DNA of 7,531 nucleotides from Actinomycetes bacterium (GTDB lineage Bacteria > Actinomycetota > CALGFH01). Location: the NCBI GenBank assembly GCA_030152105.1, contig JASLIH010000282.1:1-7531 (forward strand), given 5' to 3'. A program made the translations under genes and the position numbers. Under the pieces are notes generated by a model, which was given only the letters and a program-made list of their open reading frames with translations, was not told where the DNA came from and did no database searches. Shown here one piece after another: positions 1-7,452 of the stretch; position 1 is the stretch's first letter, and the number at the start of each line of letters is the position of its first letter.

Positions 1-159
1 CTCCGCAGCGCGCAGCAGATCGCCGACTTCTTCGAGGGGCTGGAGCTCGTGGAGCCCGGCGTGGTGTCGTGCCCCCGGTGGCGGCCCGACCCCGTCGCCA
101 TCGGTCGCGACCTTCCCCGCGAGATGGACCAGGTCGCCGGCATGGGCCGCAAGCCGTAA
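1..159 (+). CDS. SAM-dependent methyltransferase, DUF574/Methyltransf_19 family (3' end only)
   Basis: Frame 1 is open from the window edge to a TAA at 157-159 and gives the last 52 residues of a protein. The stretch RSAQQIADFFEGLELVEPGV (residues 2-21 of the visible part), followed shortly by a CPRWRPD segment, matches the conserved C-terminus of the actinobacterial SAM-dependent methyltransferases once called DUF574. In that family, a helix leading into F-x-G-L-x-L-V-x-P-G-V and then W-R-P-D is the last strand region of the Rossmann-like domain. The SAM-binding motifs lie outside the window, so catalytic competence cannot be judged. Substrates of this family are generally unknown. The gene converges with the delta-60 gene on the other strand. 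The family call rests on memory of the C-terminal signature only. Confidence 0.78.
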   Translation, partial: LRSAQQIADFFEGLELVEPGVVSCPRWRPDPVAIGRDLPREMDQVAGMGRKP

Positions 160-188
160 CCGGCGGCGGACGCCAGCGTCTCGGGGAC

Positions 189-221
189 CCGGGAATCCCG
201 GTTCACGGCCCGGTCGGGCCG
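189..221. terminator. Two adjacent inverted repeats between convergent genes, possible bidirectional terminator
   Basis: Two dyads lie side by side just after the methyltransferase stop. The first, 189-201, is CCGGG-AAT-CCCGG (5-bp stem, 3-base loop). The second, 206-221, is CGGCCC-GGTC-GGGCCG (6-bp stem, 4-base loop). Neither is followed by a T run on either strand, so neither is a textbook intrinsic terminator. However, GC-rich actinobacterial terminators often lack one, and the convergent position is right. The second dyad overlaps the inferred last codons and the inferred TGA (203-205) of the delta-60 gene. Confidence 0.4.
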
Positions 222-2865
222 GTGTCCTGGGGGACAGGCGGGCGACGCCGTAGCCGTCGACGTTGTCGCGGGCCAGGCCGGAGACCAGGATGCTGCCGTC
301 GTCGGTGACGGCGACGCTCTCGGCCAGGTCGGTGAAGCCGAAGAAGTCGATCGTCATCACGCCGGTGTCGGTGAAGTCGGGGTCGAGGGTGCCGTTGGGG
401 AGCAGGCGGGCGACGGCGAAGTTGGCGTTGGGGCCGCCGGTGGCGCCGGCGACGACGATTCGCCCGTCGGGCTGGAGGGCGAGGGCCGCGCCGCCGTCGC
501 GGCCGGGGTCGCCAGTCACCGAGGTGAGTGCTGTCACCGACACGTTGGTGGTGCCGTGGTCGCCGAAGGTCTCGTCGGGGGTGCCGTCGGGGAGCAGGCG
601 CATCACCGACAGCTCGGTGACGCTGCCCGGAGGCGAGGTCGGTGGCGTGGTGTCGGCCGTGCCGACGAGCAGGAGCCGGCCGTCGGGCTGGACGGCGAGG
701 TCGGCGCCGACGAAGGCGTCGAGGGTCAATGTGCCGCCGTCCCCGAACGTCGGGTCGGGCTGACCGTTCGGGCTGTAGCGGGCGATGTCGGTGTGGTGGT
801 CGATGCCCACCCCGCTGCTTCCCGGGTTCCGGCTGGAGCCGGAGAGCACGATCATCTCGTCGGCCGGCTGGACGACGACGTTCTGGGCCTCGTTGCTCAG
901 GCCGCCGACGTCGGTGACCACCAGACCGTCCCCGCCGAAGCTTCCGTCCAGTTGTCCGTCCGCAAGGAGCCGGGCGACGTACAGATCGTCGAAGTCGTCC
1001 CCGCGAGGGGGGTTCGGGGGCGTGCGGCCGGCGATGACGATCCGGCCGTCGGGTTGGATGGTCACGTCGTTGGCGAGTCCCGTAACGATGCCGGAGACGA
1101 CGCCATCGGTGCCGAAGGTCTCGTCGAGCTGGCCGTCCGGCTGGTAGCAAGCGACGGCGACCTCGTTCCGGATGTAGCCGGCCACGACGATCCTGCCGTC
1201 GGGGTCGGGCTGGATGGCCACCCCGAGCGCCTCTTGCTGGGAGAACGAGCCCCCGATGTTGGTGGTGACGAGGCCGCCGGTGCCGAAGCTGTTGTCGAGG
1301 TTGCCGTCGACGTCGAACCGGGCCAGGACGAACGCCGTGAACGTCCCGCCGACCATCACGACCTTCCCGTCGGGCTGCAGCGCCATCGCCGACCGGTCGC
1401 CGCCGAACGCCGTTGTCGTCGCCTTGCCGCCCGTGCCCCAGGCCGGGTCGAGACCGTACGGCTGCACCCGGGGTGGTGCCGGGTCGTCGTCGCGGATGAC
1501 CAGCTCGGCCGTGGCCGGCGACCCCAGCGTGGCGCAGCCGCCGGGCTCGGTCAGGGTGAGGATGACGGTCCGGTCGCCCTCGCCGCCGAGCTGGTCGGTC
1601 AGGACTGGCACCTCGACGGCACGTGGGGTGTCGTCGCCGTCGGCGAACAGGACCGAGCCATGCACCGGCGTGTAGTCGGTGCCGGCCACGGCAGTGCCGT
1701 CGCTGGTCGCGACCGTGGCCGTGACCGGGCCGGTGGTGCCGCCGGTGCGCGTCACCCTGACCACCGGGGTCGGGTTCGACTCACCGACGGAGTAGCCCCC
1801 GGCGCTGAACTGCAGGGTGCCGGCGTTCCCGGGCGAGCCCGGCGGGCACGGCTCGGGCTCGACCGGCGTCTCGGCCGGCGGGTCAAGGCCAGGCACGTCG
1901 GCTGGCTCCAGCCCGCTGAAGGTGACGGCCGTGCTGCTGGTGCCCTGCGGGTCGCGCAGGAACGCCGTGGCCGACGAACCGAACTCGCTGGGCGGCCCGG
2001 CGATGCGGTTGTAGGCCGTCGCCATCGCGAACGACTGCAGCGTGAACGCCTGCCCGACGTCCACCGCCGCCAGGTCGATGGGGAACACTCGCGGCACGCG
2101 GAGGATCATGAGCACGAGACCTTCGGGGGCGCCGTCGAGGTCGTCGATCACGAACTCGAAGTGCTCGACCGTCCACAGCGGGTGCTGGGAGTAGCGGGTC
2201 GTCCAGGCGTCGCTGTCCCAGTTCTCGGCGAACCCGCTCACCGTGGCCCCGCCGGCGACGTGGAAGAAGGTGTCGAAGGGGATGATGTCCGGCGCCGCCG
2301 GGACGGTGAAGGCCTGCACGTCGAGGAACAGCTCACCCTTGACCAGGTCGCAGAACAACCCGTCGGCGTGCTGCGGCGGGCAGCTGCGGTTGAGGATGGC
2401 GTTGCCGTCGGTCGTCTCGATGAACGCCGCGCTCAACGTGAACGACAGCGACGCATCAAGCTCCCGCTTGATGAACGACCGGGTCTGGGTCAGCCGCGAG
2501 CGGCCACCGATCGGGTCCTCGGGCAGGCTGGCGATGCCCCTTGGAGCCTCGGCACCGACCCAGTAGGTGATGCCGTCGGCGGTGGAGGCGATCTGGCCGG
2601 TGGCGATGCCGTCGGGCGGCAGCGACGACCCGTCGGGGTCGAACACGTCGGAGTCGCGGGACGTCGGGCCGAAGTCGTGCAGCTCATGGAGCAGGCCGCC
2701 GACCAGGGTGTCGCCGTCGACCTCGACCTCCTCCAGGGAGTCGCCACGCAGCTCGCTGAACGCCCACTCCCGTATCGGCTCACCCGACACCAGCGGCGGG
2801 TCGGTCGTGACGCCGCCCGGCTCGCCGCTCCGGCGAAGACGCGGGCTGTGGATGCCGTGCTGCAT
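203..2865 (-). CDS. Calx-beta and delta-60 repeat (DUF5122 beta-propeller) protein, probable frameshift near the 3' end
   Basis: Start is ATG at 2865-2863, the first ATG/GTG/TTG after an in-frame stop at 2946-2944, with a GGAG six bases upstream. The protein has three parts. Residues 1 to about 345 are an unrecognised, beta-rich region with a Pro/Glu-rich linker near 322-345. Residues 349-461 are a Calx-beta domain, with FSAGGYSVGE at the start, TDYTPV in the middle and VIRDDDP at the end. From about 471 to 879 come seven delta-60 repeats. Their QPDG cores fall at residues 497, 552 (as QPDPDG), 604, 666 (degenerate, QPADEM), 726, 798 and 854 (degenerate, TDDG), 52-72 residues apart, with following ARLxxDGxxDxxFG segments. 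Such proteins are usually secreted or surface-bound, with Calx-beta binding calcium or acting in adhesion. Here residues 1-40 have no hydrophobic signal segment. The last repeat ends at GYGVARLSP (codon 229-231), but this frame then has no stop down to base 1. One extra C in the run at 229-233 would give SPQDTGPTGP and TGA at 205-203, for 887 residues. The family call is secure; the exact 3' end and specific function are not. Confidence 0.85.
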
Positions 2866-2871
2866 CGGATG

Positions 2872-2877
2872 CTCCAG
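2872..2877 (-). promoter_or_regulatory. Ribosome binding site of the delta-60 gene
   Basis: The - strand reads CTGGAG here, placing GGAG six bases before the ATG at 2865-2863. It supports this start as the only usable one between the in-frame stop at 2946-2944 and the conserved part of the protein. Confidence 0.6.
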
Positions 2878-2960
2878 TTCGCTTGGGAATGCCGCGCTCC
2901 TACCGTAGGCACACCGGCGTGGCCGGACATGAGCATCGACTACTCAAGTCACGACGGGCC

Positions 2961-3833
2961 CTACCCGCCTCCGGCGGCGACCGCGCCGAGGTCGGCATGG
3001 CGGGAGGACCCACGGTCGCGATGCTGGCCGAGGAAGTCGAGCAGCAGGGCGTTCACCACCTCGGGGGCCTCCAGCTGCAGCCAGTGCCCGACGCCGTCGA
3101 GACGCTCGTAGCGCCAGGGGCCGGCCACGTGGGCCGCCGAGCCCGTCATCGCCTCCTCGGTCAGGGCGAGGTCGCCGCTGCTCCAGATCCCCATGGCCGG
3201 AGCCTGGACCGGCGGCAGCTCCAGGGGCGGCTCGACCAGCGATGCCGGGGGCAGGATCGCGCGGTAGAGGTTGAGGCTGGCGGCGAGCGCCCCCGGTTCG
3301 GCCAGACGCTCGACGACCGGGTCGATGTCAGGGTGTCGCGACCACTGCCGCAGGTTGCGGAAGCCGTTGGCGCTCAGCCATTGCTCGGCGACCTCGGGGA
3401 ACTGGAACAGGAGCATGTACCACGACTTCTCCCGCTGTCCCCAGCCGGCGGCCCGGAACGCGGCGGGATGGCCGACCGACAGCGCGGTGACCGAGGCGAC
3501 CCGGTCCGGGACAAGGGCGGCGGTCATCCAGGAGATCGCGGCCCCCCAGTCGTGGCCCACGAGATGGGCCCGTTCGATCGACAGGTGGTCGAGCAGGCCG
3601 ATGACGTCGCCGACCATCCGCGGTGCCACATACGCCTCGACCTCGGCGGGCCTGCTCGACCCGCCGAACCCCCTGAGGTCGGGAGCGAGCACACGATAGT
3701 GGTCGGCGGCCAGCGCCGGGATCTGGTGGCGCCAGACGTTGGCGGCGTCGGGCCAGCCGTGGAGCAGCAGCACCGGGGTACCGGCACCGGTGTCCTCCAC
3801 CTCCAGGGTGACGTCGTCGAGTGCGATGCGCAT
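2961..3833 (-). CDS. Alpha/beta hydrolase, epoxide hydrolase-like
   Basis: A 290-residue protein, the usual length for soluble-type epoxide hydrolases without an N-terminal phosphatase domain. It should open an epoxide to a vicinal diol in the cytoplasm, as no signal peptide or membrane segment is seen. All expected residues are visible: oxyanion-hole motif HGWP at 25-28, nucleophile elbow GHDWG with Asp95, catalytic acid Asp221 (SSGD), base His250 (GVGHW), and two cap-domain tyrosines. Tyr139 (SWYMLLFQ) and Tyr190 (LNLYR) sit where mammalian soluble epoxide hydrolase has its epoxide-polarising pair. The Asp nucleophile rules against an esterase or lipase, which use Ser. Haloalkane dehalogenase shares the Asp but normally lacks the HGxP motif and the two tyrosines. 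About 20 residues after the last helix (GSSRHADLGAVAAGGG) look like a disordered tail. The ATG at 3833 follows a strong Shine-Dalgarno. The gene lies 33 bases after the FAD oxidoreductase, so they are likely cotranscribed and act on the same pathway. Substrate is unknown. Confidence 0.9.
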   Translation of the reverse strand: MRIALDDVTLEVEDTGAGTPVLLLHGWPDAANVWRHQIPALAADHYRVLAPDLRGFGGSSRPAEVEAYVAPRMVGDVIGLLDHLSIERAHLVGHDWGAAISWMTAALVPDRVASVTALSVGHPAAFRAAGWGQREKSWYMLLFQFPEVAEQWLSANGFRNLRQWSRHPDIDPVVERLAEPGALAASLNLYRAILPPASLVEPPLELPPVQAPAMGIWSSGDLALTEEAMTGSAAHVAGPWRYERLDGVGHWLQLEAPEVVNALLLDFLGQHRDRGSSRHADLGAVAAGGG

Positions 3834-3838
3834 GGTTG

Positions 3839-3845
3839 CCTCCTT
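3839..3845 (-). promoter_or_regulatory. Strong ribosome binding site of the epoxide hydrolase-like gene
   Basis: The - strand reads AAGGAGG, fully complementary to the anti-Shine-Dalgarno core, five bases before the ATG at 3833-3831. It lies in the 33-base gap after the FAD oxidoreductase stop, so this gene can be translated efficiently from the shared transcript without coupling. Confidence 0.8.
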
Positions 3846-3866
3846 GGTCGTGCACGCGTCCGGGGA

Positions 3867-5282
3867 TCAGTCGGCGATGGCGGCGAGCAGCTCCTGGCGT
3901 GTCGGTCCCGGCAGCGGGTAGCGGGGGGCGCCGGCCCCCAGCCGCAGCACCCGGTCGACCAGTCCCGGCGTGGCGAACAGCTCGTCGGGGGTGACGAGGA
4001 GCCCCACCAACGACCCGTACGCCCGGGTGATGTCGGGGTCGGTGAGGCTGGCCGCGAAGGTTGCCTTGCCAATGCGCCACCTGGGGTCGTCGGTCACATA
4101 GGGCGTCCCGTCGACGTCGCCGGCGATCTCGGCCAGCCGGTGGCGGTCGAACCCCAGGGTCATCCGGTACAGCGGCTCCACCACCGAGGTGGTCGCCTCG
4201 TCGAACCGCCGGGCCAGCTTCTCCGGGTCGCCCGGGTCGACATCGCGCAGGACGTCGCGCAGGCAGCAGGCGTGAAGCAGGCCGATCGCCGCTCCCCGCC
4301 CCAGCGACGGGTTCGTGCACGCCCAGGCGTCGCCGACGGCCACCACGCCGGTGGCGACGGGCCGGTCGTCGACGACGAGGCGCCGGTGGCGGTCCTCGAT
4401 CCCGGCGATCGCGTCGACCCCGGTGATCGGCTCCCCCTCGCCCCAGGGCGCCACCAGCGGGTAGTGCGCCAGGGCGGCGTCCCAGCGGGACGGGTCGCGC
4501 AACGCCCGCAGGGCCGGGTCACGGCTGCTGGTGGTGAAGACCACGCTCCAGGTGCCGTTGTCCGACGGCAGGTGAAGGAGCGAGACCGAGTCGTAGTGCT
4601 GGAGGACGTTCGCCCTGGCCGCGGGCAGCTCGCCGGTGGTCGTGCGGAAGTGGCGGGCGTAGTAGACGAAGCCGCAGTCCTCCCGCTCCTCGGCCGGCCG
4701 CCGGGCGCCGACGGCCTCCAGCCACGACCCCAGGGCCGAGCGCCGGCCGCCGCAGTCGACCACCAGGTCGGCCCGAACGGCCCGGCCGCCCGCGGTCAGC
4801 ACCCCCCGGACATGGGGGGTCTGGGTTCCAGGGAACGGTTCGGCGAGCAGCCCGGTGGCGGCGACGCCCCGCCGGATCGTGACACCCGGCGTGCGGCCGG
4901 CCACGGCGGCCACGGCCGCCTCGAGCACCGGCCGCCGGGCGGTCACGGTCTCGAACCGCTCATCCCCGTCGCGCAGCGGGCCGCGCCGGGTCTCGGGGAG
5001 CATGGCGAGCATGTTCAGGCGCAGGCCACCGGCGGCCGTCAGCTCGTCGAGGACCTCGGGGAGCTCCAGCTCCATCTGGGCCCGCCAGCGCGGCAGCATG
5101 AGGTGCGGGAGGCGGAACTGGTTGATCCCCCGGCGTTCCCACGCCTCCCACGCCTGGGCCGCCGGCGGCGGCTCGGCCGGGTCGCGTTCGAGGACCGTCA
5201 CCTGGTGTCCGCCGCGGGCGAGCAGCATGGCCGTCGACAGGCCGCCCAGGCCCGCGCCCAGCACGAGGATCTCCGCCACCAT
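3867..5282 (-). CDS. FAD-dependent oxidoreductase (flavoprotein monooxygenase-like)
   Basis: A 471-residue flavoprotein of the glutathione-reductase-2/PHBH-like fold, probably cytoplasmic. The N-terminal Rossmann motif is EILVLGAGLGG, with GxGxxG at 9-14, followed by the adenosine-ribose Glu32 in TVLERD. A second FAD segment, LVVDCGGRRSALGSWL, covers 173-188. The GD motif that contacts the FAD ribityl and pyrophosphate is VAVGDAW at 314-320 (Gly317, Asp318), followed by NPSLGRGAAIGLLHA. Residues after about 380 form a C-terminal region outside the FAD motifs. This pattern fits group A-type hydroxylases/epoxidases and related dehydrogenases; the substrate is not predictable. An upstream in-frame start at 5324 is possible but adds 14 residues ahead of the first beta-strand without an evident Shine-Dalgarno, so I start at ATG 5282. 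GTG at 5279 is equally good, being better spaced from GGAGGT. An epoxide hydrolase follows 33 bases downstream, which suggests, but does not prove, an epoxidising role. Confidence 0.88.
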   Translation of the reverse strand: MVAEILVLGAGLGGLSTAMLLARGGHQVTVLERDPAEPPPAAQAWEAWERRGINQFRLPHLMLPRWRAQMELELPEVLDELTAAGGLRLNMLAMLPETRRGPLRDGDERFETVTARRPVLEAAVAAVAGRTPGVTIRRGVAATGLLAEPFPGTQTPHVRGVLTAGGRAVRADLVVDCGGRRSALGSWLEAVGARRPAEEREDCGFVYYARHFRTTTGELPAARANVLQHYDSVSLLHLPSDNGTWSVVFTTSSRDPALRALRDPSRWDAALAHYPLVAPWGEGEPITGVDAIAGIEDRHRRLVVDDRPVATGVVAVGDAWACTNPSLGRGAAIGLLHACCLRDVLRDVDPGDPEKLARRFDEATTSVVEPLYRMTLGFDRHRLAEIAGDVDGTPYVTDDPRWRIGKATFAASLTDPDITRAYGSLVGLLVTPDELFATPGLVDRVLRLGAGAPRYPLPGPTRQELLAAIAD

Positions 5283-5284
5283 GC

Positions 5285-5290
5285 ACCTCC
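5285..5290 (-). promoter_or_regulatory. Ribosome binding site of the FAD oxidoreductase
   Basis: The - strand reads GGAGGT. It ends only two bases before the ATG at 5282-5280 but five bases before the next codon, a GTG at 5279-5277. The spacing favours the GTG as the true start, which would shorten the protein by one residue. Confidence 0.6.
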
Positions 5291-5370
5291 GAGGGTGTGA
5301 GGAACCGATGCATGGCAGCGTCAACCGGAGCGGTGCCCACTCTCCAGGTCAGACGGTGCTCAGTTGCTGC

Positions 5371-7434
5371 TCAACCGCTGCCCGGGCGTGCCGGCGGCAG
5401 CCGCACCTCGCCGATCTCCACCGCCCACAGCAGGTCGGTGACCTGCTCGAGCGCCCTGGCCAGGTGGCGCCGGTAGGTGCTGAAGGGCAGGCCCAGCACC
5501 TCGGCGGCGGCCTCCTGGGTCGGGGCGGCGCGGACGAACGTGCGCTGCAGCACCGCCCGCAGCAGGTCGCCCTTGGGCTCGTTCCCCAGGCAACCGACGG
5601 CGTCCTCGATGCTCACGCGGAGCCGGTCGGCGCTGGGACCGCCGGGCGCCGTCGCCAGCGAGGACCCCATCAGCGGGCTTGCCGCCAGCCGGTCGGGCCG
5701 GTGCAGGTCCTGGAGGGCGGACCTGACGGCGGCGGCGAACCGCGCCCGGTCGAGCGGCGGCGGGCGCAGCAGGGAGACCGGCGGGGGCCCGGTACCGCCC
5801 GAGTGCTCCCGTTCGGTCATCAGGTCGAGCCACCGGTCGAACGGGATGCGCCGCCAGTCGCAGCCGTAGGCGACATAGGACAGGCCGCCGGCCTCGATCT
5901 CCAGCTCCCGGCCGAACGCCAGATAGTCGAAGAACGGCCCCCAGAACTCGTCGTCGAGGACGACCACGAACGACCACGCGAGCGGGCGCGACACCCACAG
6001 GAGCAGCGACGACACCGGGCCGGCCAGCACCGCGTACCGGTCGCGCTGGTGCTCGCGGCGGCCACTGAGGAAGCGGACGATGTCGACCTGCTCGCCAGGG
6101 CGGACCGGCCCCGCTGCCGCCACGTGCTCCAGCACGGCTCGGACGACCGGGTCCCGGTGCTCCATCGCCGAGCCGGTCGGGTGCAGCACGTGGTAGGCGA
6201 AGGCGGCCACGCCCTCGCTGTCCCGCACCACGCTGAGGGAGTCCGGCTGGTCGGCGAGCCAGCCCTCGGCGAGCTGGGCGGATGCCGGGCCTTCGAACCC
6301 TTCGATGATCGACAGGACCTGGTCGTGCTCCTGGCGGCGCGCGGGCACCACGGCGGCCGAGCCCTGGGCCCGCAGCGCGTAGAACACGGCGGTGAGCGGG
6401 CTCTTGCGGTGCAGGTACAGCAGGTGCTGGGCCAGGAGCTGCCGGTCGGGCCCGGTGGCGGCGCGCAGGCCGGCGACCACATGGTCGTGGACGACCCGGT
6501 GCAGCGACCGGTACCGCTCCGGCGAGCGGCGCTCGAACTCGGCGTCCAGCACGTCCCGGGCGAGGTCGTGGGGCCAGAGCCCATGCGGGCCGCCGGCGAC
6601 GAAGGGCCGCTGTTCCAGCCACGCCCACACCGCGGGCGCGTCGGGGCCCACCACCTCCCGGAGTAGCTCCTCGTTGGTCAGCCAGGCGATGGCGCAGGCG
6701 ACCAGCCCGGTCACGTGGGCGTCGGACGGCGCACCTCGGAGCAGCGACTCCAGCAGCGCCGAGACGAGGTCGGGGACCTCGGCCAGACTGTCGGGGACGG
6801 TGCTGGTGACGGCGGCGTCGGCCAGCAGTGCCATGGCCAGCGGGTGGCCGCGGCCCAGCCCGACCAGGTGAGCCCGGGCGGGCGGGGCGACGCCGGCCCG
6901 AGCGAGCAGCTCGTCGCTCTCGGCCTCGTCGAAGTGGTCGAGCCGGTGGACGGCGACCACCGAGCGCCAGCCCGGATCGGTGCGCCAGAGCGCGGCTGGG
7001 GCGTCGCGGCCGGCCAGGACGACCAGGCCGTCGGCCGGCAGGGCGGGCAGGAAGGCCTGCCGCAGCCATCCGTCGATCGGGCGGAGCTGCTCGTAGCCGT
7101 CGATCAGCAGGACGGCGCCCGCGAGCAGCTCGGCGGCCTGGCCGTTGCCCCGCCCTCCACCGAGCGCGGCCAGGACGGCCTGCTCGAACCCCTCCGGCGA
7201 AGGGTCGATCTCCCGCGCGTCGATCAGCACGGCGGTCCGGCCGGCGTCCCGCGCCCGGCCACGGAACTCCAGCAGCAGCGTGGTCTTGCCGATGCCGCCC
7301 GGGCCGTGCACGAGCAGGACCCGCCTCGGCGACCGCCCTCCCAGGGCGTCGTCGAAACTGGCCAGCTCGGGCCGACGCCCCACGAAGGTTCGGCGCCTGG
7401 CGTCGTCGAGAAGGTCACCGAGGTGTGTCGTCAC
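5371..7434 (-). CDS. STAND-like AAA ATPase with possible GNAT-like middle domain and C-terminal helix-turn-helix, putative regulator
   Basis: A 687-residue cytoplasmic protein starting at GTG, with GGAGGGG seven bases upstream. After a short lead (RRTFVGRRPELASF, typical of AAA_16/NB-ARC-like starts) the Walker A motif is GPGGIGKTT at 44-52. Walker B is VLLIDGYEQL at 108-117, a sensor-like Arg143 is in LAGRD, and GRGHPLA at 194-200 corresponds to the GxP motif of STAND NTPases. A helical arm follows at about 210-380, including WPHDLARDVL at 287-296. Residues 390-540 form an alpha/beta region (SVVRDSEGVAAFAYHVLHP, then a VRPGEQVDIVRFL segment) that resembles a degenerate GNAT fold. The C-terminus at 622-672 is a predicted HTH, with EVLGLPFSTYRRHLARALEQ as its core, recalling sigma-region-4/LuxR-like DNA-binding helices. 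STAND proteins switch on nucleotide exchange in response to a ligand, so a transcriptional regulator of the downstream oxidoreductase and hydrolase genes is a reasonable inference. The ATPase call is secure; the GNAT and DNA-binding roles are not. Confidence 0.85.
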   Translation of the reverse strand: MTTHLGDLLDDARRRTFVGRRPELASFDDALGGRSPRRVLLVHGPGGIGKTTLLLEFRGRARDAGRTAVLIDAREIDPSPEGFEQAVLAALGGGRGNGQAAELLAGAVLLIDGYEQLRPIDGWLRQAFLPALPADGLVVLAGRDAPAALWRTDPGWRSVVAVHRLDHFDEAESDELLARAGVAPPARAHLVGLGRGHPLAMALLADAAVTSTVPDSLAEVPDLVSALLESLLRGAPSDAHVTGLVACAIAWLTNEELLREVVGPDAPAVWAWLEQRPFVAGGPHGLWPHDLARDVLDAEFERRSPERYRSLHRVVHDHVVAGLRAATGPDRQLLAQHLLYLHRKSPLTAVFYALRAQGSAAVVPARRQEHDQVLSIIEGFEGPASAQLAEGWLADQPDSLSVVRDSEGVAAFAYHVLHPTGSAMEHRDPVVRAVLEHVAAAGPVRPGEQVDIVRFLSGRREHQRDRYAVLAGPVSSLLLWVSRPLAWSFVVVLDDEFWGPFFDYLAFGRELEIEAGGLSYVAYGCDWRRIPFDRWLDLMTEREHSGGTGPPPVSLLRPPPLDRARFAAAVRSALQDLHRPDRLAASPLMGSSLATAPGGPSADRLRVSIEDAVGCLGNEPKGDLLRAVLQRTFVRAAPTQEAAAEVLGLPFSTYRRHLARALEQVTDLLWAVEIGEVRLPPARPGSG

Positions 7435-7441
7435 CGGACCA

Positions 7442-7448
7442 CCCCTCC
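7442..7448 (-). promoter_or_regulatory. Ribosome binding site of the STAND ATPase gene
   Basis: The - strand reads GGAGGGG, seven bases before the GTG at 7434-7432. No ATG in this frame lies between it and the conserved RRTFVGR segment, so it fixes the GTG start. Confidence 0.65.
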
Positions 7449-7452
7449 AACA

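Noticed and set aside
203..1150. A 315-codon open frame on the - strand ending at TGA 203-205
   Set aside because: It is an out-of-frame, Arg-rich reading of the delta-60 repeats. Only its last codons (PQDTGPTGP) are likely real, as the restored end of the delta-60 protein after correcting the frameshift.
2914..2926. Inverted repeat CCGGC-GTG-GCCGG between the hydrolase stop and the delta-60 start, considered as a terminator
   Set aside because: The stem is only five base pairs with no T run, and such short GC dyads are expected by chance at this base composition.
556..3111. An 851-codon open frame on the + strand
   Set aside because: It lies antisense to the delta-60 gene, whose repeats and Calx-beta domain are unmistakable. 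Its translation is Val/Gly/Arg/Asp-rich low-complexity sequence without family motifs, as expected of a shadow frame in GC-rich DNA.
5139..5158. Tandem repeat of a nine-base unit (CCCACGCCT twice)
   Set aside because: It encodes AWEAWE inside the flavoprotein reading frame and is too short to be more than local codon repetition.
2883..5300. An 805-codon open frame on the + strand
   Set aside because: It is antisense to both the hydrolase and the flavoprotein, which carry complete catalytic motifs. The + frame shows only Arg/Gly/Pro/Gln-rich shadow composition.
5295..5324. TTGACG on the - strand at 5324-5319, a -35-like box ahead of the flavoprotein
   Set aside because: At 17-18 base spacing the -10 position reads CTCACA or TCACAC, a poor match. 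The transcript would begin almost inside the ribosome binding site.
4855..6666. A 603-codon open frame on the + strand
   Set aside because: It is antisense to the 5' part of the flavoprotein and most of the ATPase and spans their intergenic gap. It has no recognisable domain.
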